A DNA stretch of 64,000 nucleotides from Bidens hawaiensis (GCA_021521415.1 JAIQDT010007686.1:1-64000), one strand, 5' to 3'. Shown: positions 1-11,743, counted from the stretch's first letter. Program-made: numbers and translations. Notes: generated by a model from the sequence alone, not told the origin.

Positions 1-1179
1 CGCTCATCCAGACTAGGCTTAACCTAATTTCCTCTATCACTTTTGCATTTTGCCAACTACGATCCTGTAATCCATGAACATCGATGAAAGCACTCAAATG
101 ACATCTGTGTACTATATATTATATGTGTACTATATATACGTGGTTAACTCACACACGTACCGAAGGAATAAGGTTGCCGATATAAACATGTGTACCTGTC
201 TCCATGACTCGTTATCCCCGCCTAAACGACCCCATTTTCAACTTCTCGTTATAAAAACATTTATGAGTAAGACTATTGAGAAGCTGAAACACCAACCATG
301 ACCAGAAACCTATAACTTGGCATTAATGGCAATAATTAACAGTTAACAACTTTGGTTTCTGAACACTCTTCGAGGTACTATCAGGTTAAAATTTTCAAAT
401 TTCCCCCATCCCTACACTTGAGGTTTACATTGTCCTCAATATTGAAATAGTTAAATAAATAAAGAGCATTTAAGGGTCGGGGTTGAAATTGACTTTTTTT
501 GACTATTAAGCATTTAAAAACTCGGGGATCAAATGTGATGCTTCTACTAGCAGTTATACAATTACACTTTTAACGTTTAAACTATGAAAACAAAATAAAT
601 TATGAAACTGAAATCACCTTATATCAACGAGACTGGAAGAGGACCATTCGGCTCGCGAACTCTCATAAACACTCGTATACTCTTGTCTCAACCAATTACC
701 AAATTGACAATTGAACCTGCAAAATCTCTAGATGTGTAGAAGCAAGCTTCTCACAAGTGTAAGACATAGGTCTTTTATGAGTTATGAAAATGATTTTCTG
801 TTAATTGTATTAAAAACAATTATTGAGCCAAATTAAGTCGTTTCATAATAAATTTAGTTAAACAAGTTAAAATGTTAAAAAGACCTAACTCACTTTCGTA
901 GGAATTAGGATTGCATTTAGCATATGCAACAAGCCCTGTTAACCTCCCGGTAGCCCGGGAGGACGAGTGGGGTCTCGTGAGGGTTAATAGTAAACTACAC
1001 CCACAATGTTCGGTTACAACAATATATACAAAAAAATAAAGCACAACAGTAATCAAAAGATAGATAAACATAGACACGCAACCGGTTACCCAAACAATAT
1101 TCCCAAGAATATAATATTAATATAATACATACCATACGAATAAAAACAAAATAAAGTAAAAAAAAAGGTAACCAAAAGA
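1..1179 (-). other. 3' flank of Athila-like remnant, no gene
   Basis: I see no coding region here. On the minus strand, positions 401-440 read as a TTGAGGACAATG-like phrase followed by a GTGTAGGGATGGGGG purine-rich tract. That combination is typical of the region downstream of pol in Athila/Tat-type Ty3/gypsy elements. The rest is AT-rich DNA with short spurious ORFs. LTR boundaries could not be fixed. Confidence 0.4.
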
Positions 1180-2572
1180 CTACTGTGCAGGCAGATCGTC
1201 ATCTGCATCATCCCGCGGGTCCACAGGCTGCTCCCCTGTGATAGTCAATGAGTCTGGGAGCGGTACCTGTAAAGCAGTAAATAATAATTGAAAATAATCA
1301 TTATAACGGGCCAGATGGGCCCGCTGCGCCACCTTCTCCTGCTGTATCTCCAACTGCCGCTGATATATCATGTGTAGTGTGACTGGCGGTTGCTGTGTCT
1401 GGCATGATGAAGATGATGATGCCTGTCTGAGTGGATGCTGTTGCTGAGGTAGCATGATGTGCGGAATCGGGGAATGCTACCGACGTGTTGGGATACCTCT
1501 CTGTAGAGAAACTGCAGTCGCTGATCACTCTAGTGGTGGCACTTGTGGACCCCGTCGGACCGGGACTAAAGCCAATGGATCATACGTGTCAACGATCCCG
1601 GCCCGACGGGCCTCCAATAACCCAAAAACTCCTGTAGCTGCCCAACAGTAAAACATCTGACTGGATAACGGTCAAAGACACCGAATCGCTGGGCGATCTT
1701 CGTAATATATGGCCCTAAGGCTAAGCGTGCCGAGGACCCTTGTAAGCTGTGACCCTGAGCAAAAGACGTGAGCAGGAGCATCGCCACATTGACCGGTCGG
1801 TGACCAATGATAGATAGTAAACACAGCAGATCAAGGTTGCTGCACTTCTCGTGGCTCAAATGTCGGCCCACGATAATTCAGGCAACAATCCTGTGGATGT
1901 AGAGATGGACGGGGTCCCGATAGACGACTCCACAACAGCACTGGAGTGGGCCCCGTCAGCGATCTCCTCCCAATACTGGCCGAGCTGGCTCTCCGTGAGC
2001 CAGTGCTCACGGCGCTGCTGAGTGTGGGTCGTGTAACCACGAACACTCTACAGGAAGTCAGCAGCCTGCACCTACTCAGCGGTATAAAACTCAGTGGCCA
2101 CAGCGAAGTCAGGGACGAACATCTCATACAGATGCCGTCCCAGCAAGAAGGACACCGCGCGTGGCTCACTGAAGTCTGTGGCCGTAAATAAAAAAGTCTA
2201 GTAAAACTCACGTGTGTGCTCGACATACGGAATCGAGTCACACGCGAGCACAGTAGCCCACGTACCTGTCAATAGTGCACGTACCTGGACGTCAATACCC
2301 AAATCTCGCAGGAACGTCCAATTAAAAGAGCGGCGGTGAAGTAGCTACATCTGTCGAATCCTCTCGAGCCTCATATACTCATCTGATGTGAGGAAAATCG
2401 AAAGACCTGATGTGGACGACGTCCATCTCCCATAATATTCGCTGACTCGATGCTAGGGACAATTGGTACCCTCCTCGCTATCATATCGGATAATGCGAGG
2501 CTCAGTCCTCTGCCTCTTGCGCCCGGTGCGCGAGGAATCTGGTGTATTATACATATCTACAAAATCAAACAT
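1180..2572 (-). pseudogene. Athila ORF1-like protein, broken
   Basis: Read on the minus strand from about 2570, a basic start (SSRTGRKRQR then RIIRYDSEEG) leads into a region containing RRSFNWTFLRDLGIDVQ and later GHRPVNVAMLL and GPYITKIAQRFGVFD. A Gln/Ser-rich tail lies near 1180-1455. This layout resembles the plant 'ATHILA ORF-1' family of Ty3/gypsy elements, whose function is not firmly known. Several in-frame stops (after the first 33 codons and again near 2340 and 2205) and at least one frameshift near 1870 break the frame. It is a dead transposon gene. Family assignment is from remembered sequence style, not a search. Confidence 0.5.
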
Positions 2573-4178
2573 GTAAGTTAGATATGTCAACGGTCAATGT
2601 GGCGACGACCGTATAGCATTTCGGTCGCGGTCGTCCCACTTAATAAAATAATATAAAAATAATAAAATAAAATAAAGAAAGACGAAAAAATCGGGGACAC
2701 CCTTTGCATTTAAAAAAAAAACCAGATTATCACGCCCAAATGGAGATTGAGCACGGGCAGGTAATCAATTTGCGATTTAAAACACCCAATTCAACTAACA
2801 AGGTAATCCCGAGACTCGACTAACAAACTCATAAACAGAGTCGACTAGAAACAAGCAAACGCTATTAACAAACCGACACAACCAGACAAAACAAAACAAC
2901 ATAAACCAACTGACTCGAACAACCAAGACAACTGACAAACTGACTCGACTAACGTGCAGGTAAACCAATAACTGTCGTAACAACGTAAAAAGTGATGAAT
3001 CGGGTTTTATTAATAAAGTATTAATAAAATATTAATAAATTAAGTTCAAAATAATCATTACGAATCGAACAACCACTATCATTAATTTAATCATAAAATA
3101 ATGATTCTAACTAGATGAACTTCAAAACCTGATTCATCAACTCATTATGTTTAACAAAAACCGACAATCAATGACGAACTATTCAACTGCCCAAAAACCG
3201 AGCATCCTAAATATGAACTAAACAATCAAACCAACCCAACAAAAGTTCACAATGTCCTAATTAACAACCCTACAATCCCGCAAAGTATCAACTTAACCAA
3301 ATTCAACAAAACCCAAAACGACTAACCCGACAATGCTCACCCGCAAAATCTCGATACCCGAACCGAACATAAAAAGTTAACATTCCAATTTGACAATATA
3401 AAAATAAAGTGATAATAATACCTCGATATCGGAATGCAAACAATTTACTAATGACAATAATGGCAGTGGACGGACGTCAATGAATGGTGGGTGATGGTGA
3501 CTGGAAAACTGTGGTGGTTACAGGGACGGTGGTGGATTGGGTGGATGACGGTGGTGGTGTGACAGTGGTGGTTGGATGGATGTAGTGGTTGGGTTGGTGA
3601 GTAATAGGTTGGCCGGTGGTGGATGGCTGGAGAAAAAGACGATGATGGTGGTGGTGACGACAAGGATGGGTGGTGGAGAAGACGGAGGTGGTGATTAGTG
3701 GTGGTGGATTCGCCGGAGAAGACAAGAAGACGGGAAGAAGTAGAAGAAAAGAAGAAAGAATAAGAAAGGGTCGGTTATAAATATAATTAGACGGAGCTCC
3801 ACGACCGCGATGGGTCAAAATGGTGGCGATCGCGTATCGCTACCCAATTGGATTTAATTAGGGTTTTGACCCCACCGCGATATGTGATGGAGGTAATACG
3901 CGATGGTCATCCCGACATCACCCCTGAACACGTTCCAATATTCAAAACACCTTTACATACCTGGAAAGACGTGTACTCAAACCAATGCTTACCAAACTTC
4001 TCTAATTTCCCACTCTTCAACAAACTTCCCTACACTTTGCGTTTACTACACAAAACTCGAGACGACAATTAGTACAAGACTCAATAAAATAAAAACAAAC
4101 TGGACAGACACTTAAAAACCCCGGGCTGCCTTCCGTAAGCACTGAATTTAAAGTCTACTGCTCGACAATGCCTCGAAC
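2573..4178 (-). other. Non-coding Athila-like segment with GGT-rich and CGCGAT-rich stretches
   Basis: This 1.6-kb stretch has no credible gene. Positions 3450-3760 are rich in GGT/GTG triplets, which create His/Pro-rich spurious ORFs. Positions 3795-3905 hold several CGCGAT copies, with a TATA-like ATTTATAA on the minus strand near 3778. The segment may be LTR or leader sequence lying 5' of the ORF1-like pseudogene on the minus strand. No paired LTR is visible to prove it. Confidence 0.35.
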
Positions 4179-5163
4179 TCAATTATCTTCATAAACCGGT
4201 GAAGTCACAACAAAATATACCGATTCCTCATCCAGCAACTTGTCTGTTTCCACCTGTAACCTGTCAAACAAAAAACACGTCTCCGCCGTGCTATCTGTGC
4301 TGAAGAAAGAGTCGTATAGTGGGATGCACTCGTCAATGACATTGGCCATGAAGCACTCGTCATCGACTGGAGAATTATCTCCTCGTGTGAAAACATTAAT
4401 CCTCAGCTTACGGTTTCCGAATGCCATGTCAACAGTACCATTTCTACAATTAATGTTGGCAATTGCGGTAGCCAAAAATGGTCTACCGAGGATAACCGTA
4501 GGCTGTTTGGTCCTTTCACCCGAAACGTAATCGAGGACCAAAAAGTTAGCTGGAAAATAAAAGTCTTCCACCTTAACAGTAACATCAGTTAGTATTCCTC
4601 GGGGAAGTTTCGGTGTCTGGTCAGCCAGGACAACTTGAATGGGTATAATGGGTGTTCCCGGATCTTGTAGCTTGGGTGGAAGGGGACCCGAAATAATTGC
4701 ACTCACTTTATTGGTAAAAAATCTGTTTAGGAATCTTATGACTCCTTTTCAGTGTGCACAACTCCTTCAGATACTTAGCATAGGCGGGAATTTGTTTTAT
4801 GGCATCTAAAACAGGAATGTTAATTTTTACTTGTTTAAACGTTTCCCACATTTCTTCTTGTTGTGGGCCTCGTTTTGATGCCATCTTCGCTTTCGATGGC
4901 GCCAACAAAGCATCATGATAGGGAACGGTTTTTCACCTTCTCCTTGTCCTTAGAGTTATTGGTGTCATCCTTCGGAACTGATTTATTAATTTTAGTTTCA
5001 TTTTTATTAGATTCAGTTAATTATACCGGTTCTGGCTCATTATCACTGACGAGATTTTCATCAATCTCTTCCACCACCCTCTTAACCAATGGTGGTGGAA
5101 TCCCAACTTTATTATCATTCCTTTTACCACTACGTAAAATACTTACCTGGTTAACGTGCTTTT
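4179..5163 (-). pseudogene. Athila-type gag C-terminus and aspartic protease fragment
   Basis: From about 5160 down, the minus strand encodes LRSGKRNDNKVG, an acidic stretch, then WETFKQVKINIPVLDAIKQI and AYAKYLKELCTLKR, the usual gag-to-protease linker of Athila/Tat Ty3/gypsy elements. From 4706 it continues as a protease-like domain with DQTPKLPRGILTDVTVKV, PTVILGRPFLATA and INCRNGTVDMAFGN. Stop codons interrupt the gag part near 5040, 4925, 4810 and 4708. The canonical catalytic triad is not clear in the readable part. RT, RNase H and integrase are absent downstream, so pol has been lost. The upstream end is cut by the join to plus-strand copia sequence near 5170-5220. Confidence 0.75.
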
Positions 5164-5221
5164 TCGAACTCGAGCTGTAGTGGTTTGGGTTTACCGTGGT
5201 GTCGCTCGGGAGTTGGCCCGC

Positions 5222-6440
5222 GTTTTCGTCAAGTTGAAGGTTTAGAATACACTGAGGTTTATGCTCCCGTAGCTAGACTCGAAGCCATCCAGATTTTTCT
5301 AGCTTATGCATCATTCATGGGTTTTACTGTCTATCAGATGGATGTCAAAACTGTGTTTCTGTATGGCAAAGTTAAGGAGGAGATTTACGTGGATCAGCCA
5401 CCAGGGTTTGTAGACTCTAAGAATCCTACTCATGTCTACAAGCTAGATAAAGCACTGTATGGTCTTCATCAAGTTCATCGGGCGTGGTATGCTACATTGA
5501 CGGCTCATCTTCTGGGTCACGGTTATAAAAGAGGGACCATTGATCAAACTCTGTTCCTTAAAACCGTCGGGAAAGACTTGATCCTGGTTCAAATTTATGT
5601 GGATGACATCATTTTTGGATTGACAGTGTTGTGTTGTGTTCAGACTTTGAAGAGGTGATGAAGAAGAGGTTTGAGATGAGCTCACTAGGGGAAATGACAT
5701 CGTTCCTAGGGTTGCACGTTCGTCATAGTTCAACGGGAATCTTGTTGTGTCAAAGAAATTATGTTGAAGATATGCTTGCAAAGTTTGAATTTCAAGATTC
5801 CAAAAGTTCTACCACTCCTATGGCGGAAAGGCCTCTCTTGTCCTCTGATCCTGAAGGGAATCCCGTAGATCAAACATATTATCGATCGATGATCGGATCC
5901 CTGATGTATCTCACCGCAAGTCGCCTTGACATCATGTTCGCTTTCTGTCAATGTGCTCGTTTCCAGGCTAACTCTAAACTCTCTCATTTAATTGTTGTTA
6001 AATTTATTTTAAGATATCTGAAGGGACAACCGAAGTTAGGTCTTTGGTATCCCAAAAACTCAGAATTTGACTTATAAGCTTTTGCTAATAGCAATTATGG
6101 TGGAGATGACATTGACAGGAAATCCACATCGGCTGGTTGTCAGTTCTTGGGAGATCGTCTCATCTCTTGGCAATGCAAGAAACAACAAACGGTGTCCACA
6201 TCGAATGCCGAGGCTGAGTATGTTGCTGCGTCAGCTTGTTGCTCATAGGTACGGTTTGGAATTTCTTGACACTCCTATCTTTTGTGATAATGATGCTGCC
6301 ATTGCGATCGTTAAGAACCCGGTTCAACACTCAAAAACCAAGCAAATTGATATTAAAATACATATTATTTACTGTTATGACCGTAAATTATGCTTCGGTC
6401 GGGACAGGCAGGTTTAGTGTGCTTGTCGGTTTTCTTAAAA
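5222..6440 (+). pseudogene. Ty1/copia (SIRE-like) reverse transcriptase and RNase H, element C1
   Basis: This is the 3' part of a copia polyprotein. Recognisable blocks are [51 protein letters not shown], the catalytic YVDDIIFG (near 5597-5620), SLMYLTASRLDIM, then RNase H KSTSAGCQFLGDRLISW, NAEAEYVAASACC and FCDNDAAIAIVKNPVQHSKT. One frameshift lies just after YVDD (about 5625), a TAA at 6075, and a TAG plus a short deletion near 6246. Integrase, protease and gag are missing because sequence 5' of about 5222 is replaced by Athila material in the other orientation. The element is dead but its lineage is clear. Confidence 0.9.
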
Positions 6441-6652
6441 TGCTTCGTTCCGAGGTTTGAGTCTTTTTGAGGATAAATTGATAGATATTCTATTTTTGCA
6501 CAAATTTATGGGGAGAGAAAATTAAAAAAAATTAAAAACAAAATTGTGTGTGTGTGTTCTTATTATTAAAATTTCAAAAAGATTGTGTGTTTTCTTTTAA
6601 AAGGTTGCTTATTCACTCTTGCTTAAAATTATGTCCGTTGCTCAAGTTGGAA

Positions 6653-6680
6653 GGACATATACTTGTATATGTTTGGTCCT
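6653..6680 (+). other. Hairpin ACATATAC..GTATATGT in C1 spacer
   Basis: ACATATAC (6655-6662) and GTATATGT (6665-6672) are perfect reverse complements. The flanks GGAC and TTGGTCC are also shared with the matching site in C2 (41800-41826, minus), where the arms are ACATACAC and GTGTATGT. The arms differ at one pair, and the change is compensatory. Confidence 0.55.
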
Positions 6681-7969
6681 GTCATCTATTCATAGATTCA
6701 CATGATAGCCATTCACCTAAAGATTGAAAGCATCTGGGGCGATTGTGATGTAGCTTTGTTTTAAATTCTTTCACTTAAAATTAGGTCGGTAACTCTTAGT
6801 TGGAGGGACATGTATTCACCTGAAAACTAAGAGTGATCGGGGTGACTGAGTTGTTAATCTATCTTCTGGGAAGTGATATGCATATTCAGTTAACAGCTTT
6901 TTGAAGCTTAAAATTATTTTCAAATGAAAATTGATCCAACCATTGGAAAATGATAGATAAATTATTTCTGTGTGCCTAACGGGTGAAGTTATTAACCTTA
7001 AAAGGCTCTAGAACAGTCATTGATGTGTATAGTAGCTTTCCATGATGTGTAAACGATGAAGTGATATAAACTAAATCTGCTAAACTCACTGTGGAGAGTC
7101 ATTTTGAAGAAATGTGCATGTCTTCATATACATCTCTCCGAATGATAGGAATAAAAGCAATTACCCAGTCATAAACGAGCTCGTTAGTGTCTTGATCACC
7201 AAAAATATTGTGTTGTTTTGTTTATTACCAAAAAAAAATAAAATATTTTTTGTATATGATTTGAGTTGTTAAATTCTTTGTTTTTAAAAAGCTTAAAGGG
7301 TCAAACTAGAACTACAAGGGTGGGACATTCAAATAAGTCTTAAACACTCTGAATGAAAGGCATTTAAGTCTAATGTTCAACCTTAAAGCTTAAAATTTTC
7401 CTATTTTTATAAAGGTTTTGATCAAGCACTAGGGGTTGGAGTCAAATTGGGGTGATCTGGGGGAAGCCAAATATGCTTTGAGAAGAGATAGGAGGCATCA
7501 CAGGTCCATGAGTGATGTCCATCTGAGATTTATGCCCAATTGCACCTAATCCATATCACTGACGCAATGAAAATCATGCTAAGTTTTATACCTGCTATCA
7601 ACCTGTCTCTTTATGTCATAATAACGCTGAACATGAATCCTTGTGAAAGCATCTTAATCAACAAGAATTCATGTTCGGATCTTTTCATAAAGGCGGCATT
7701 TTTTATCAAAAACTGAAATTTGATCCCAAAAATTTCGTTAAATTACAAGAAGACAGGTGTTTCATGTCGTATTCTTAAACTGTGTTTCTTTAGTTTTATT
7801 TTGGTTATCTTCTTTTATTTTATTCTATTTTGTTTCTTTTGTTACCTTGGATCTACTCTCCTCGAAACCTGTGCTTTAAAAGTGGCTTCGTTTGATATTG
7901 GATAAAATTATTTGGGCTTTAAAGTGGTTTTCTGGTTATTTAATAAACTGGTTTTGGGTTTTGTTTCGG

Positions 7970-8762
7970 GCTGGGCTCGTCTGGTTGGGCCCATCTGGGT
8001 TCTCGGCCCACTGGTTGCTGAGACATAAAAGGTATAAAATGATTAATTATTTTCATTATTTTCAAGATACCTCTAAATATCTTCTCTCTAAAACTTACCT
8101 GGCCGAAAACCCTTACCTCCATTGCTAATCAATCTAATCTCATCTTAGTGTTCTTTGATTCCATAACAGGTAACGAACGCAAAGACTTAATCGTTTGATC
8201 TTTAAGAGGTTGATTGGGTTGTGTTCTCAAGGCTAGACAGGGTTTTTGTTGATGACTTAAGTTTTGAATCTGTGTTTTGTCTGACATTTGATTGGGTTAT
8301 AGCCATGGTTGAGGTTTTAGGACTTTATTTCAGGTTTAGCGTTAATGGAGATATCGGTCTATTGGAAGAAGATGACACGAGTTTCTAGGCAGAATTCAAA
8401 GGGGGTCTCTTCAGTTTGTTTGACCAAAAACCCTTGGTCAAACCAATAGTTCTCGGTTGACTTCAGTTGACCGAGATCTCCTATTGTTGACCGAGAACTC
8501 TTGTTCTCGGTGGAACTGGACAGAAAACACTTATCTTTGACCGGGAACTCTATTCGTTGACCGAAATCTATGTGTGTGGACAAAGAATAACTTTTGGGAC
8601 CGGAATTCATTATAAAGTTACTATCATTTTTCATATATGATCCTTGTAATATGTTTTTGTCAAAATTGGTCCTAAATGTTTTAAAGAATTAAAATCATAT
8701 ACTTACTTACGATTATTGTTCAAATTGTGTAAACTATTGCTAACTTGACTCGTTTGTTGCAG
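7970..8762 (+). promoter_or_regulatory. Candidate ORF3 promoter and leader intron, C1
   Basis: TGGGCCC and TTCTCGGCCC (7986-8010) precede TATAAAA at 8033-8039. A CT-rich stretch follows near 8078-8090. A plausible 5' splice site CAG/GTAACG lies at 8169/8170. The 3' site TTTGTTGCAG ends at 8762, two bases before the ORF3 ATG, with a CTAAC branch-site match 18 nt before the AG. The implied intron is 593 nt. The C1 LTR also has GATCTCGGTGGGCTGGGG ahead of a TATATATA stretch (21752-21759). Promoter and intron are inferred from motifs only. Confidence 0.4.
8451..8570 (+). repeat. GACCGAGA/TCTCGGT motif array, C1
   Basis: About six copies in both orientations: TTCTCGGTTGAC, TTGACCGAGATCTC, TTGACCGAGAACTC, GTTCTCGGTGG, TTGACCGGGAACTC and TTGACCGAAATCT. 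ACCGAGATCTC (8470-8480) is repeated exactly in the C1 3' LTR at 21683-21693, and TCTCGGTGG (8505-8513) at 21702-21710. Confidence 0.7.
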
Positions 8763-8764
8763 TA

Positions 8765-11743
8765 ATGGCTGATCAGGCACCACTAAAGTTCGTTGACACA
8801 CACAATATCGTTGGATACTTGTTTGATCCTCCTTTAGCGCACAAGGAATTCAAGTCCATGATCGTCGGCCTCAATACTTGCCGGATTTCTCACGCTTTAC
8901 GAGAAACTCCTGTCATGTGCAAGAAGATGATCACGGAATTCTGGAACAATGCTTCGATCAACCAACGAGGAGTAGGTGGAGCTGTTACTATAGACTCCAA
9001 AGAGCAAAAGAAGCCGGATGTCATGACAGAGACCATTATTTGCGAGGTTCTTTTATTTGGGAATCAACCTGACTACCCAATGGAGTATTCGACTGACGCT
9101 ATTTCAGAGATTCTAGTCAAAATGGGTTACGAGGATCCTATCCTCCTGCAATCAGGAAGCTATTTCACCCTTACTGGAGGTTTCTGATACACATATTCTT
9201 TACTTGTGTGTCGAGGTGAAAAGGGGGGTCTGATGAAATTAGCCACATTCAGATGTCAACTGTAGTTTCTCAGATCATGGATTTGAACTACAACTACTCC
9301 AAATTCGTATTCGATGAGATGATGAGCAACCTAAAGGAAAAGAAGAAAAAAATGTTTCTCATGTATTCTCGGTTCTTACAGATGATCTTTGACTCACACT
9401 ACACTGATCTTGTTAAATCTGTCGAGACGTTGGATATGAAGTCAATGGGACCTAATACCTTTGGATTGATGAAGCAGTCCAAAAGGGGTCAAAGGTCGTC
9501 TATCAAGGCCTTTACGAGCTAGTTAAGTTTGGCCATTTTGCGGAAATTGAGACTGTACTAGTCAGTGCTCTGATTGTTGAAGAGCATGTGGCGCCGGTTC
9601 AGGGGCGTACTGCCACATTTGAAGTTATTTAAGATGATGAAGATATAGAACACCATTAAACGGAAACTACTCCGTCTGCTGAGCAGTTGCAAGATTTTGA
9701 GAAGTTTAAAGAATTACTTCAGTCAACTGTTTTGAAGCCTCCTCAAACAGTTGCTGAAACTCAAGATGAAGAAATTCCAGAAGTAACAAACGCTGATCTT
9801 ATTCCACGCAAAAGAAGAAAGAAAGATCCAAGACCAGGCATTTTGATTACTGAACCATAACTACAAAACCAAGCCAACAAGAACGTGAGTTGGACACTAT
9901 TGAGGCTCACATTGATCCAGGCCCACCTGTTACTGAGGGTCAATTTTAGGAACAGATTTTTGATGATTTTTCTCAAGAATTTGATTTTGAAGTTGATATT
10001 CCTGTTTCTGACAAGCCATCGGGATCATCAAACCCGACTGGTCAGTCAAGCTCTAGTGCTTCAGAGAAGATTGCTCAGATTCTCTCAATGCAAGACACTT
10101 ATCTACAGAACAAAGGGAAAGGGGTTGTACTTGAAGATGCTCCTGTGGACGTACATGCTTTAAAACGTCGAGTCTTTGAACTCGAACAAGATTCACTGGT
10201 AAAAAATGTACGTATTCAAGAACTTGAAGCTGGAAACTCAGACAAATATTCCAAGATTAAAAAGCTTCAGTGAAGTATGGGTGGCCTTACTGCTATGTAT
10301 TTGGACCTTCAACAGAAACACGTTCAAAAATTTGGGGACGAGTTCAAAAGCAGTGATGACCCAGTAATGAAATCAACCAATGTCGATCAAGGTGAGAGCT
10401 CCGGTTCACATACATCTGCACATGCTGACGCATCCGAGTCACTGGAGCACTATCTCTCAATCCCACCTATATCTGCAATATAAGATTTTCGTTATCAAAA
10501 ACTCCAATCAGAACTTTGCGTCCTTCGATCATCCAGATAAGTTTATCATTACTTTTAAGAAGGGTTTCTCAGATAAGTATGGTGATCGTTCTGGGGTTAT
10601 GTCTAGGGGTTTTTGTAAGTCCCAGGTGCGATGGTGATCGATACGAGATCCGCACGATGTCTAGGAGTGCGGAATCCTCCTAGACTCGTTTATGGTGTTG
10701 GAGACGAAGAACACGAATAAACACAAACATACACACGAATGAAATAAACGGATATGCAGATCCTTTATATTATATTCAAAACACATTACATACCGAATGA
10801 GAAAACAAAACATGGCCGACACGAGGTGATCTCTACCTCGGGTCTGCCTACACGACTCTCTCTTTCTGTTTCTCTTTATGCAACTAAACAATTGAACAAT
10901 TGAACTACTAACTTTTTCTGGATACAAAACCCTAAACATGACACACGTATATATAGATACACAAACTTGCGGGCTTGGGCCTATGGTGAAGTTTTCCTTA
11001 CTTCACCAACACGTGAAGTTGTATTAACTTCACCAACACATGAAGTTGTTCTAACTCACCAACACGTGAAGTTGGCTCCCTCCAGTCGGAATTTCATAGC
11101 GACGGTCACAAAATGCACCAACAGTTTTGATACTGATAAAAACTTGTGGTGGGTGAAACGGAGGTCTGGGACTACTGATTATTACAGGAAGATGAAGGAC
11201 TTTGGATCCTGGACTAACGTAGATCTCAGTGACCTCATTAACGCTCCGTTTCAGAATCCAAGTCATGACAAGAAGGCCAATGATTTCAGGAATTTTCTGA
11301 GGAGACAAGTCGACACGGGATTTCCTAACATGACTACCGCTAAGTCATTGATGAAAAAGGCTAAAGGAGTTCAAAATCCTCGGACATGAAAAACTATGGT
11401 GAATGTCATGTGGCATGCAACAAACAAGGCAACACACATTCATGTGCCGAGTGCTATCCCTGATGGCTCTCTTGATGATATGCAATTCTGGTCTTATGAC
11501 AGTGAAACTGCTACTGTTGTTATTCGTCTACAAAAGGGGCAGTACAGGTTTGTTGATCCAAAAGACTTGCTAAAGTTGGGTGAGAGAGATATCAAGACAC
11601 TTAGTAAGTTCCAAATTGTTGCTAAACCTATTTTTGAAGCTGTTGCCAAAGAATATACAAGGATGGTGGCATCAATTATTCGAAAGGGATTTTGGGCTGA
11701 CGGATTCAAGGATGCGGATGTGAATATCTTGGAACACGATTAA
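8765..11743 (+). pseudogene. ORF3 of SIRE-like copia element C1, broken
   Basis: This third ORF follows pol in SIRE-like elements and its function is unknown. The N-terminal part starts MADQAPLKFVD and carries a conserved 'FW' block. Frame then shifts to 9253-9522, which has SKFVFDEMMSNLKEK and a YSRFLQMIF block matching YPRFLQ in C2 and C3. A short coiled coil (ALKRRVFELEQDSLVKNVRI) lies near 10157-10215. After a solo LTR (10614-11123) the frame resumes with LWWVKRRSG and ends with MQFWSYDSETA and YRFVDPKDLLKLGERDI, the C-terminal domain shared with C3. Removing the LTR and one GTTTT copy reconnects the frame, so the insertion hit a coding region. Several other frameshifts and stops make it a pseudogene. 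I see no signal peptide or membrane helix, so 'envelope' is not supported. Confidence 0.75.
10614..11123 (-). mobile_element. Solo copia LTR in C1 ORF3
   Basis: 510 bp, minus orientation, beginning TGTTGGTGCATTTTG and ending GGGACTTACA. It is flanked by perfect 5-bp duplications GTTTT (10609-10613 and 11124-11128). The start resembles the C3 LTR (TGTTGGTGCATTATG) and the end resembles the C1 LTR (GGGACTTACA). It therefore belongs to the same broad SIRE-like group. It carries repeated ACTTCACC/CGTGAAGTT motifs (10995-11075). No internal sequence remains, as expected after LTR-LTR recombination. Confidence 0.9.

Larger units (their letters stand above)
6441..8764 (+). other. C1 spacer between RNase H and ORF3
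   Basis: This is a 2.3-kb non-coding spacer. It shares blocks with the C2 spacer (40.9-41.9 kb, opposite strand), including GTCAAATTGGGGTGATCTGG near 7441-7460, a 'GAACTACAAGGGTGG' block near 7310 and an 'AATGATAGG' block near 7141. It also holds a small hairpin (6653-6680), a promoter-like stretch with TGGGCCC, TTCTCGG and TATAAAA (8033-8039), a CT-rich stretch near 8080, a candidate splice donor CAG/GTAACG (8170) and a motif array (8451-8570). Confidence 0.6.

Noticed and set aside
3448..3818. His/Pro/Thr-rich ORFs on the minus strand, one with a hydrophobic start
   Set aside because: GGT-rich low-complexity DNA; no homologous domain and no conservation seen.
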